In this document: piece by piece, positions 1-9,521 of the stretch | How positions within the stretch are numbered: position 1 is the stretch's first letter | Layout: every line of letters starts with the position of its first letter | Source: Pseudomonadota bacterium | GTDB lineage: Bacteria > Pseudomonadota > Gammaproteobacteria > Burkholderiales > Burkholderiaceae_C | Direction: 5' to 3' | Assembly (NCBI GenBank): GCA_023460715.1 | Contig: JAEWPH010000012.1 | Coordinates: 1-33,175 of the forward strand | DNA length: 33,175 nucleotides | Notes under the pieces: generated by a model | Database searches by the model: none | Told to the model about the DNA's origin: nothing | The model's input: only the letters and a program-made list of their open reading frames with translations | Made by a program: the position numbers and the translations under genes

Positions 1-250
1 CGCAGCGACGGCTGCGTCCCCCTGCCCGCCGTGCGCAGCACGGCGAGGGCGAGGGAACGATGCGCCCCGCGTGGGGATGTCATTCTCCGGGGCATCCGTC
101 GTCAACGAGGGTGGATGCAGGCGCGGCCTCGCCCCGCAGCAGCCAAGCAAGGGCCGCCCCGCAGCGACGGCTGCGTCCCCCTGCCCGCCGTGCGCAGCAC
201 GGCGAGAGCGGGGGGAAGGCGCGCAGCGCCTCAGGGGGGCGTTCCCCAAT
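1..250. repeat. Non-coding GC-rich repeat zone with REP-like element copy 1
   Basis: No gene is supported in these 250 bases. Bases 1-47 are repeated exactly at 160-206 (47-bp direct repeat, starts 159 bp apart). The second copy runs on into a short hairpin at 218-230 (GGCGC, loop GCA, GCGCC), preceded by GGGGGAA and followed by TCAGGGGGG. The stretch around 121-240 resembles intergenic elements at 5151-5246 (inverted) and 7102-7204, so it belongs to a dispersed repeat family. It lies directly behind the 3' end of glpR and could act on the end of that mRNA. No U-tract follows the hairpin on either strand, so I do not call it a rho-independent terminator. Confidence 0.75.
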
Positions 251-1015
251 TCACGGCGCCACATCAAGGTCCACGCCCGCCTCGCGCAGCAGGGCCGGGA
301 AGGGCTCGGGCGCTGGGGCGTCGGTGAAGAAGCGGTCGATCTGCGCCAGCGTGGCCACCTGCACCATCGCCGGCCGGTTGAACTTGCTGTGGTCGGCGGC
401 CAGCCAGACCTCGCGGGCGTGGGCGATGATGGTCTGGGCCACCTTCACCTCGCGCAGGTCGAAGTCGCGCAGGGAGCCGTCGGGCTCGATGCCGGAGATG
501 CCGATGAGCGCGATGTCCACCTTGAACTGGCGGATGAAGTCCACCGCCGCCTCGCCCACGATGCCGCGGTCGCGCGCGCGCACCACGCCGCCGGCCACTG
601 TCACCTCGCAATCGGGGTTGCCCGCCAGGATGGCTGCCACGTTCAGGTTGTTGGTGATGACGCGCAGGCCCCGGTGGTGCATCAGCGCCCGGGCGATGGC
701 CTCGGTGGTGGTGCCGATGTTGAGGATCAGCGAGCAGTCGTTGGGCACCTGGCTGGCCACCGCGCGGGCGATGCGCGCCTTGCCTTCGGCATGCAGCGTT
801 TCGCGCTGCAGGTGGCCCAGGTTCTCGACGGTGGAGGCCGGCACCCGCACGCCGCCATGGAAGCGGCGCACCAGCCCCAGCTCCGCCAGCCGCTGCACAT
901 CGCGCCGCACGGTCTGCAGCGTCACGCCCAGCGTGTCGGCCAGTTGTTCCACCGTGGCGGACTGGCGGGTGCGCACTTCTTCAAGCAGTCGCAGTTGGCG
1001 GGGGTTGGTGTTCAC
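251..1015 (-). CDS. glpR: DeoR-family repressor, probable glycerol-3-phosphate regulon repressor GlpR
   Basis: A cytoplasmic DNA-binding repressor of about 254 residues, the usual length for GlpR/DeoR proteins. The N-terminus carries the DeoR-type winged helix-turn-helix (LLEEVRTRQSATVEQLADTL, then TLQTVRRDVQRL). The C-terminal part is the sugar-phosphate sensor domain, with the typical ILNIGTTTEAIARAL and VTVAGGVVR segments. The GTG start at 1015 gives the standard DeoR N-terminus; the frame stays open to 1129 but that extension has no family character. The Shine-Dalgarno is weak (GGAAGC). Its place beside an ABC glycerol importer and glpD supports GlpR; the family has many paralogues, so the ligand is inferred. 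A 61-bp element at 1082-1142, upstream of this gene, recurs upstream of glpS and may contain its operator. Confidence 0.85.
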   Translation of the reverse strand: MNTNPRQLRLLEEVRTRQSATVEQLADTLGVTLQTVRRDVQRLAELGLVRRFHGGVRVPASTVENLGHLQRETLHAEGKARIARAVASQVPNDCSLILNIGTTTEAIARALMHHRGLRVITNNLNVAAILAGNPDCEVTVAGGVVRARDRGIVGEAAVDFIRQFKVDIALIGISGIEPDGSLRDFDLREVKVAQTIIAHAREVWLAADHSKFNRPAMVQVATLAQIDRFFTDAPAPEPFPALLREAGVDLDVAP

Positions 1016-1081
1016 GGCGGGGCTTCCAGCGGCTAGGCAGCAGCCCGAAACACGGAGAACAGGACTGCCGCCCTCACTGTA

Positions 1082-1142
1082 AAGCGAACCCAAACGAAAA
1101 GGTCCAGGGTAAACGTGGGGTGCAAACACTCACAAAGCAACA
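1082..1142 (+). repeat. 61-bp imperfect direct repeat, copy A (glpR upstream region)
   Basis: This segment matches 2824-2884 at 51 of 61 positions without gaps. The best conserved blocks are AAGCGAACC, AAACGAAAAG, CCAGGGTAAAC and CTCACAAAGCAACA. It lies upstream of glpR, while copy B lies upstream of glpS, and both copies have the same orientation on the + strand although the genes diverge. Read on the other strand, the first blocks give CTTTTCGTTT and GGTTCGCTT, two TTCG-containing half-sites of the kind used by DeoR-family repressors. A GlpR operator is therefore a reasonable inference but is not shown by the sequence alone. Confidence 0.7.
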
Positions 1143-1212
1143 CGCCCGGCGATCAAACGCGCTGAAGCCGCAGGCCGGAGCGTCCTGGCGAGCGACGATG
1201 CAAGGCTTGCGC

Positions 1213-1270
1213 AGCCTGCCGCCATGCAGGCTCCGCAGCCGGGCAAAAAAAATCCTCCGGGTGGAGGATT
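1213..1270 (-). terminator. Rho-independent terminator of the porin gene
   Basis: On the minus strand the sequence reads AATCCTCC, loop ACCC, GGAGGATT, then a run of Ts. This is an 8-bp stem at 1251-1258 / 1263-1270 with the T-tract opposite the A-run at 1245-1252. It starts about 60 bases after the porin stop codon. A second hairpin (AGCCTGC, six bases, GCAGGCT; 1213-1232) lies just beyond it. Together they should end the leftward porin transcript before the glpR region. Confidence 0.85.
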
Positions 1271-1331
1271 GGGGGACTGGTGGAAGCGAGTGAACCAGCG
1301 GTCCGAGGGACCGCCGGTGCTGCGCTGCCGA

Positions 1332-2597
1332 TCAGAAGCGGTGGCGGATGGACAGCGTCACGCTGTTGACGTCCTTGCCTGGGGCCGAGGCCACGCCGCC
1401 CAGGAAGCCGTTGCCACCCAGCAGATCCTGCGAGGTGTTCTTGTTCTCCAGGTGCGTCACCACGGCATTCAGGTCGGTGCGCTTGGACAGCGCATACGTG
1501 TAGGCCGCGCCGTAGGAGTAGCGGTCGGCATTGAAGGGCCGGCGGTCGTCCATGTTGTTGTAGGCCACGGCCACGGTGTGCGGGCCGCTCGTCAGGCGGT
1601 AGCCGATCTGGTACAGGTGGGTGTCCTGGCGGAAGCCCTGCAGGAAGGCGTTTTGCACCAGGGTGGCCACGGGCGCCGTGGCCGGGTTGGCCGCCAGGCC
1701 TGCCGCGATGGCCGAGAAGTCGCTCGGGTTGTTGTCCTTGATGGTCGCGTACTGGCCCGTCAGCGTGCCGGGGCCCACGTCCACGGTGGCACCGATGACG
1801 GCCGTGGTCAGGGACTTCTGGCCCAGTTCGTTGTTGCGGGTGTTGTAGCCGCCGCCGAAGGAGTAGCCGTCACCCTTGTAGATGGCCATCGCGCCCAGCA
1901 GGCGCCGTGCGGTGGTGCGGCCGGCCACTTCGCCAGCGGCATACATGGCCGTGGCGGTGAGGCCGCCGACCTGCAGGCCGTACTGCAGCGAGTTGCTGAT
2001 CCGGATGTCGAACGAGGCGGGGATCGCCACCAACTGGCCCAGGGACAGGCTGGACTCGGTCTTCATCACGTCGAAGTTCGCCGTGGCCAGGTAGCCGGGC
2101 GTGTACTGGCGGCCCACGGTGAACTGGCCGAACGGCGTGACCAGACCGGTGAAGATCTGGCGGTCGAAGAAGCTGTTGTTCAGGTTGACGCCGACGGAGT
2201 TGCCGATCTGGCCGGCCACCGCGGTCACGGCGGGCTGCAGCGCAGCGGGCAGGCCCAGCGAGGTGGCGGTGCTCAGGCGGTCGGGCAGGCGGCCGCCGGA
2301 GATGGGGCGGTTGCTCAGGCCGCCGGTGTCGGCTTCCAGACGCGCTTCCATGGTGAAGATGGCCTTGTAGCCGCCGCCCAGGTCTTCGCTGCCCTTGAAG
2401 CCGAGCCGCGAGCCTTCCATGTTGCCGCTGGTCACGCGCGTCATGCTGCCGCCGGGTGCGCCGGTGATGTGGTTGATGCCCACGTCGACCAGACCATAGA
2501 TCATCACGCTGCTTGCGCCGGGCGTGGTGGCCTGGGCCATCGCCACAGACGACACACAGGCGAGAGCCACTGCCGACAGCGCATGGATTTTTTTCAT
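1332..2597 (-). CDS. Gram-negative trimeric porin (Omp32 / OmpC-like, beta-proteobacterial type)
   Basis: An outer-membrane beta-barrel porin of 421 residues that passes small hydrophilic or anionic solutes. It starts with a clear signal peptide (MKKIHALSAVALACVSSVAMA, cleavage probably before QATTPG). The mature start SVMIYGLVDVGINHITG and the segment SRLGFKGSEDLGGGYKAIF are signatures of the Burkholderiales porin family. It ends in RHRF; a terminal phenylalanine is the Bam recognition signal. I start at the ATG at 2597, preceded by GGAGACGTT; an in-frame ATG six codons upstream would spoil the signal peptide. It stands alone between glpR and the glycerol transporter, bracketed by a 61-bp direct repeat, with its own terminator and an upstream palindrome. 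Its substrate cannot be read from sequence. Confidence 0.93.
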   Translation of the reverse strand: MKKIHALSAVALACVSSVAMAQATTPGASSVMIYGLVDVGINHITGAPGGSMTRVTSGNMEGSRLGFKGSEDLGGGYKAIFTMEARLEADTGGLSNRPISGGRLPDRLSTATSLGLPAALQPAVTAVAGQIGNSVGVNLNNSFFDRQIFTGLVTPFGQFTVGRQYTPGYLATANFDVMKTESSLSLGQLVAIPASFDIRISNSLQYGLQVGGLTATAMYAAGEVAGRTTARRLLGAMAIYKGDGYSFGGGYNTRNNELGQKSLTTAVIGATVDVGPGTLTGQYATIKDNNPSDFSAIAAGLAANPATAPVATLVQNAFLQGFRQDTHLYQIGYRLTSGPHTVAVAYNNMDDRRPFNADRYSYGAAYTYALSKRTDLNAVVTHLENKNTSQDLLGGNGFLGGVASAPGKDVNSVTLSIRHRF

Positions 2598-2685
2598 AAC
2601 GTCTCCGAGTTGCAAGGTGAATGGGTTCGGCAGGTCCAGGAAATGGGTGGTGCCGTGGAAGCAGAGACTAGGGGGTACGTTTCAA

Positions 2686-2708
2686 TCGGTAAAGAGTGGC
2701 TTTACCGA
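2686..2708. promoter_or_regulatory. Perfect 9-bp inverted repeat, candidate operator of the porin gene
   Basis: TCGGTAAAG, five bases, then CTTTACCGA form a perfect palindrome about 90 bases upstream of the porin start codon. It overlaps the best candidate -35 (TTTACC on the minus strand). Such a compact symmetric site in front of an outer-membrane channel gene suggests a dimeric transcription factor. The regulator is unknown. Confidence 0.5.
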
Positions 2709-2823
2709 GCTTGCTGCATTAGAGACAGGGGAAAACCCGGCGATGTATTTGCGTTGGACCTCTGGTAAACGCACGGTCGTTCGTAAATTGCGACGGGGTG
2801 CTGATGCCTTTCGTTCCGTGTGC

Positions 2824-2884
2824 AAGCGAACCAAAACGAAAAGTCCCAGGGTAAACCTTGATTCGAAACGCTCACAAAGCAACA
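2824..2884 (+). repeat. 61-bp imperfect direct repeat, copy B (upstream of glpS)
   Basis: Partner of 1082-1142. It lies about 95 bases upstream of the glpS start. It keeps AAGCGAACCAAAACGAAAAG and CCAGGGTAAAC of copy A and differs mainly between 2857 and 2866. The minus-strand reading TTTTCGTTTTGGTTCG is a plausible tandem DeoR-type operator. TTTTGGTTGG, one base different from its second half, occurs again upstream of glpD at 9450-9459. Confidence 0.65.
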
Positions 2885-2979
2885 AGAATGATCGCAATCG
2901 AACGATCTTGGCCCTGGCGCAGCGGGCGTTGCACGAGCGTGCACCGGCGCTGGCGTCACACCAAACAAGGGGTGGCTGC

Positions 2980-4062
2980 ATGCAGCTGGTATTGGAGAGC
3001 ATCGGCAAGCGGGTAGGGGCACAGACCTGGCTGCACGAGATGGGCCTGTCGCTGCAGAGCGGGGCGGTCACCGTGCTGCTGGGGGCCACGCAGGCAGGCA
3101 AGACCAGCCTGATGCGCATCATGGCGGGGCTGGACGCTCCGACCCACGGGCGGGTGCTGGTGGACGGCGCCGACGTGACCGGCGTGCCGGTGCGCGAGCG
3201 CAACGTGGCCATGGTCTACCAGCAGTTCATCAACTACCCGTCCATGACGGTGGCGGATAACATCGCCTCGCCGCTGAAGCTGCGGGGCGAGAAGAACGTC
3301 GACGCCCGCGTGCGCTCCCTCGCCGAGCGGCTGCACATCGACATGTTCCTGCAGCGCCATCCCGCAGAGCTTTCCGGCGGCCAGCAGCAGCGTGTGGCGC
3401 TGGCGCGCGCCCTGGCCAAGGGGGCGCCGCTGATGCTGCTGGACGAACCCCTGGTCAACCTGGACTACAAGCTGCGGGAAGAGCTGCGCGACGAGCTGAC
3501 CCAGCTGTTCGCGGCGGGCGACTCCACCGTGGTCTACGCCACCACCGAGCCGGCTGAGGCGCTGCTCCTGGGCGGGTACACCGCCGTGCTGCACGAGGGC
3601 GAGCTGCTGCAGTACGGTCCCACGGCCGAGGTCTTCCACGCGCCCGCATCACTGCGCGTGGCGCGGGCCTTCAGCGATCCTCCGATGAACCTGGTGCCGG
3701 CCGAGCGCGTGCCCGGCGGCGTGCGGGCCGCCGGTGCCGATGTGCTCGCCCTGCCGGACGCCGCGCTGGCGGACGCACCGGCGACCGGACTGACGCTGGG
3801 GGTGCGCGCCAGTGCGCTGCACGCCCGCCCGCGGGAGGGCGACGTGGCGATCACCGGCCGTGTGGAGCTGGCGGAGATCTCGGGCTCGGACACCTTCGTG
3901 CACGCGGACACGCCCTGGGGCGAGATGGTGGCGCAGTTCACGGGCGTGCATTACTTCGAGCTGGGCGAATCGCTGGTGCTGCACCTGTCGCCGGCCGATG
4001 TCTACGTATTCGGCGCGGACGGCGCCTTGCTGCGCGCGCCACAGCGCCGGGGAGGGATCTGA
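2980..4062 (+). CDS. glpS: Glycerol ABC transporter ATPase subunit 1 (GlpS-like), H-loop histidine replaced
   Basis: A cytoplasmic ABC ATPase of 360 residues of the MalK/UgpC type, with a C-terminal TOBE/MOP-like regulatory part (about residues 235-360). Walker A is GATQAGKT (35-42), which fits GxxxxGKT but is unusual. The Q-loop glutamine is at 81-82, the signature ELSGGQQQR (130-138) is perfect, and Walker B LLDEP has the catalytic glutamate (156). The switch-loop histidine is absent: the canonical YVTHD is YATTE (186-190). The ATG at 2980 follows AAGGGG and matches the family N-terminus. glpT starts one base after the stop. In rhizobial glpSTPQUV systems, known to me from memory, two ATPases serve one importer. 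Assignment to glycerol rests on this gene order plus glpR and glpD. Confidence 0.88.
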   Translation: MQLVLESIGKRVGAQTWLHEMGLSLQSGAVTVLLGATQAGKTSLMRIMAGLDAPTHGRVLVDGADVTGVPVRERNVAMVYQQFINYPSMTVADNIASPLKLRGEKNVDARVRSLAERLHIDMFLQRHPAELSGGQQQRVALARALAKGAPLMLLDEPLVNLDYKLREELRDELTQLFAAGDSTVVYATTEPAEALLLGGYTAVLHEGELLQYGPTAEVFHAPASLRVARAFSDPPMNLVPAERVPGGVRAAGADVLALPDAALADAPATGLTLGVRASALHARPREGDVAITGRVELAEISGSDTFVHADTPWGEMVAQFTGVHYFELGESLVLHLSPADVYVFGADGALLRAPQRRGGI

Positions 4063-4063
4063 C

Positions 4064-5143
<1,080 letters not shown>

Positions 5144-5150
5144 CGGCCTA

Positions 5151-5246
5151 CCCCCTGAGCCGCTGCGCGGCTTCCCCCTGTGAGGGGGACGACGCCCTTT
5201 GCTGCGGGGCGGCCCTTGCTGGGCGTCCCGCTGATGGCGCTGCGCC
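5151..5246 (-). repeat. REP-like GC-rich hairpin repeat, copy 2 (inverted), between glpT and glpP
   Basis: On the minus strand this reads like copy 1 at 121-240. The shared parts are CAGCAAGGGCCGCCCCGCAG, GTCCCCCT, and the hairpin core preceded by GGGGGAA and followed by TCAGGGGG. The hairpin at 5159-5171 is GCCGC, loop, GCGGC. It begins seven bases after the glpT stop and fills most of the 148-base gap to glpP. It may alter mRNA stability or translation inside the operon. Confidence 0.75.
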
Positions 5247-5291
5247 CGTGCCATGTGCTGTGGCTGGCATCAGTCTTATGGAGACTCTGGC

Positions 5292-6182
<891 letters not shown>

Positions 6183-6188
6183 TGGTCG

Positions 6189-6245
6189 AAAGTGCCTCCA
6201 GCGCTTATTGGATAAGCGCATGCAGCTATAAAAACAGGAGCAATC
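6189..6245 (+). repeat. Dispersed hairpin repeat family 2, copy 1, carrying the glpQ ribosome binding site
   Basis: GCCTCCAGCGCTTATTGGAT begins a perfect hairpin: GCGCTTAT (6201-6208), loop TGG, ATAAGCGC (6212-6219). It is followed by GCAGCTAT, an A-rich part and CAGGAG. The same order recurs at 29188-29238. From memory this element is widespread between genes in Comamonadaceae. Here its terminal AGGAG lies just upstream of the glpQ ATG and serves as its Shine-Dalgarno. Confidence 0.8.
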
Positions 6246-7058
6246 ATGCCTGAGCGCCGTTTCCGCAAGCGGACGATCTTCCTGTTCGCGTACCTGCTCT
6301 TCGCCCTGCTGCCCATCTACTGGATGGTCAACATGAGCTTCAAGACGAACGCGGAGATCCTGTCCACGTTCTCGTTCTTTCCCCAGCACTTCACCTGGGA
6401 CAACTACAAGACCATCTTCACTGACGAGTCCTGGTACTCGGGCTACATCAACAGCCTGATCTACGTGGCGATCAACACGGTGATCTCGGTCACCGTCGCG
6501 CTGCCGGCCGCCTACGCGTTCAGCCGCTACCAGTTCCTGGGCGACAAGCACGTCTTCTTCTGGCTGCTGACCAACCGCATGACGCCGCCGGCCGTGTTCC
6601 TGCTGCCGTTCTTCCAGCTCTACACCACCGTGGGGCTGATGGACACGCACATCGCCGTGGCCCTGGCGCACCTGCTGTTCAACGTGCCGCTGGCAGTGTG
6701 GATCCTGGAAGGCTTCATGAGCGGCATCCCGCGCGAGATCGACGAGACGGCCTACATCGACGGCTACAGCTTCCCGCGCTTCTTCGCCACCATCTTCCTG
6801 CCGCTCATCAAGGCCGGCGTGGGCGTGGCGGCGTTCTTCTGCTTCATGTTCAGCTGGGTGGAGCTGCTGCTGGCCCGCACGCTCACCAGCGTGAACGCCA
6901 AGCCCATCGTGGCGACCATGACACGCACGGTCAGCGCCTCGGGCATGGACTGGGCCACGCTGGCCGCGGCCGGTGTGCTGACCATCGTGCCGGGCGCCAT
7001 CGTGATCTGGTTCGTGCGCCACTACATCGCCAAAGGCTTCGCCATGGGGCGGGTCTGA
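6246..7058 (+). CDS. glpQ: Glycerol ABC transporter permease 2 (GlpQ-like)
   Basis: An inner-membrane permease of 270 residues, MalG/UgpE-like, with about six membrane segments. The first (IFLFAYLLFALLPIYWMV) directly follows a basic start. The coupling loop EIDETAYIDGYSFPRFFATI followed by FLPLIKAG is a clear EAA motif. It pairs with GlpP to form the translocation path. The ATG is preceded by AGGAGCAATC, and that AGGAG is the end of the family-2 repeat. The Rhizobium-type name is used; it is not the glycerophosphodiester phosphodiesterase GlpQ of E. coli. Confidence 0.9.
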   Translation: MPERRFRKRTIFLFAYLLFALLPIYWMVNMSFKTNAEILSTFSFFPQHFTWDNYKTIFTDESWYSGYINSLIYVAINTVISVTVALPAAYAFSRYQFLGDKHVFFWLLTNRMTPPAVFLLPFFQLYTTVGLMDTHIAVALAHLLFNVPLAVWILEGFMSGIPREIDETAYIDGYSFPRFFATIFLPLIKAGVGVAAFFCFMFSWVELLLARTLTSVNAKPIVATMTRTVSASGMDWATLAAAGVLTIVPGAIVIWFVRHYIAKGFAMGRV

Positions 7059-7101
7059 AATAGAAGGGGGCCCAGAGCATGAAACAACGAGCTTCAGCGC
7101 A

Positions 7102-7204
7102 GAGCTTGCGCGCAACGCCAGGCCAGCAGCAGCCGTGGAACGGGCTTTGCCCGGCCACTGGCTGCGTCCCCCCCGGGGGAAGCGCGGCAGGCGCTCAGGG
7201 GGGC
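7102..7204 (+). repeat. REP-like GC-rich hairpin repeat, copy 3, between glpQ and glpU
   Basis: Same family and orientation as copy 1. Shared parts are GCAGCAGCC, GGCTGCGTCCCCC, GGGGGAA, the hairpin core at 7182-7194 (GCGC, five bases, GCGC) and TCAGGGGGGCG. Its 3' end supplies AGGGGGG (7197-7203), five bases in front of the glpU start codon, so the repeat provides the ribosome binding site. The rest of the 150-base glpQ-glpU gap holds no gene. Confidence 0.72.
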
Positions 7205-7208
7205 GACC

Positions 7209-7517
7209 ATGTTTGAGTGGATGGCCTGGACCACGCCTGTGGCCGTTTTTTTCCTGTGCATCGTGCTCATGCTCGCGGGCATGACGGTCTGGGAGGTCAA
7301 GTCTCCCACCACGCTGCGCAAGGGCTTTCTGCCCATCGCCACCACGCGTGGCGACCGGCTCTTCATCGGCCTGCTGCTGGCCGCCTACATCAACCTGATC
7401 TTCGTGGGCCTGGCCGGGCGCATGACGGGCTGGTTCGGCCTGGAGCAGGAGCCCTCGGTGTGGATCAGCTTCGTGGCGTCGATGCTGGTGCTGGCGCTGG
7501 TGATGCGCAAGGGCTGA
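7209..7517 (+). CDS. glpU: DUF2160-type small membrane protein of glycerol transporter operons (GlpU-like)
   Basis: A 102-residue inner-membrane protein with three hydrophobic segments, at roughly residues 8-28, 50-68 and 83-98. The basic loop between the first two contains KSPTTLRKGFLPIATTRGDR. Proteins of this family (DUF2160) sit between the permease and binding-protein genes of rhizobial-type glycerol ABC operons. The biochemical role is unknown to me; an accessory subunit of the permease is an inference from synteny. The start is fixed by AGGGGGG, which is the last part of the REP-like repeat. An alternative ATG four codons in (MAWTTP) is possible but has worse spacing. Confidence 0.8.
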   Translation: MFEWMAWTTPVAVFFLCIVLMLAGMTVWEVKSPTTLRKGFLPIATTRGDRLFIGLLLAAYINLIFVGLAGRMTGWFGLEQEPSVWISFVASMLVLALVMRKG

Positions 7518-7540
7518 GAACGTCCGTTCGATTCCAGGGC

Positions 7541-7571
7541 CTGCCGGCCCCCCGTTCCCCGGGGCCGGCAG
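7541..7571 (+). promoter_or_regulatory. Intercistronic hairpin before glpV
   Basis: CTGCCGGCCCC (7541-7551) and GGGGCCGGCAG (7561-7571) form a perfect 11-bp stem with a nine-base loop. There is no U-tract, so it is unlikely to be a terminator. It begins 24 bases after the glpU stop and ends 47 bases before glpV. A role in stabilising the message or setting the binding-protein level is an inference. Confidence 0.7.
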
Positions 7572-7618
7572 CCCAAGCAGTGTGAGCAGGGGACATTCCA
7601 TCCAAAGAGGAGACCGAC

Positions 7619-9352
<1,734 letters not shown>

Positions 9353-9449
9353 CCTCCATGGGCGGCTGGTGCGCACCGAGCGCTCCGGCCGCCCGGATAA
9401 ACCCCGCGCAGGCCCTGGCCCTTGATCTCAGGTGCCCGGGCCGCGCGTC

Positions 9450-9485
9450 TTTTGGTTGGACAATCAAGGGATAACCCTTAATCGT
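9450..9485 (+). promoter_or_regulatory. Possible glpD promoter/operator
   Basis: TGGACA (9457-9462) resembles a -35 box. The following spacer contains the inverted repeat AAGGG, ATAA, CCCTT (9466-9479). The expected -10 position is poor (AATCGT). TTTTGGTTGG at 9450-9459 differs by one base from the half-site TTTTGGTTCG in the 61-bp repeat, so GlpR control is plausible. Confidence 0.35.
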
Positions 9486-9521
9486 TCTGAACAGCCTGCT
9501 GTGCAGGCCCTGTCTTTCTCC

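Larger units (their letters stand above)
2598..2979. promoter_or_regulatory. Divergent intergenic region between the porin and glpS
   Basis: A 382-base stretch without a gene. It should hold the leftward porin promoter and the rightward promoter of the glp operon. Two elements stand out: a perfect inverted repeat at 2686-2708 and copy B of the 61-bp repeat at 2824-2884. A possible leftward porin promoter overlaps the palindrome (TTTACC, 17 bases, TAGTCT on the minus strand), but it matches consensus only partly. I could not place a convincing sigma-70 promoter for glpS. Confidence 0.6.

Noticed and set aside
1016..1129. N-terminal extension of GlpR to 1129
   Set aside because: The extra residues do not resemble DeoR proteins and would cover the control element at 1082-1142.
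1332..2597. Porin plus flanking direct repeats as a transposon
   Set aside because: No transposase, no terminal inverted repeats and no short target-site duplication; the repeats are regulatory-looking and only 51/61 identical.
9360..9394. Terminator after glpV (GGGCGGC ... GCCGCCC)
   Set aside because: The loop is 21 bases and no T-run follows; it is too weak to call a terminator.
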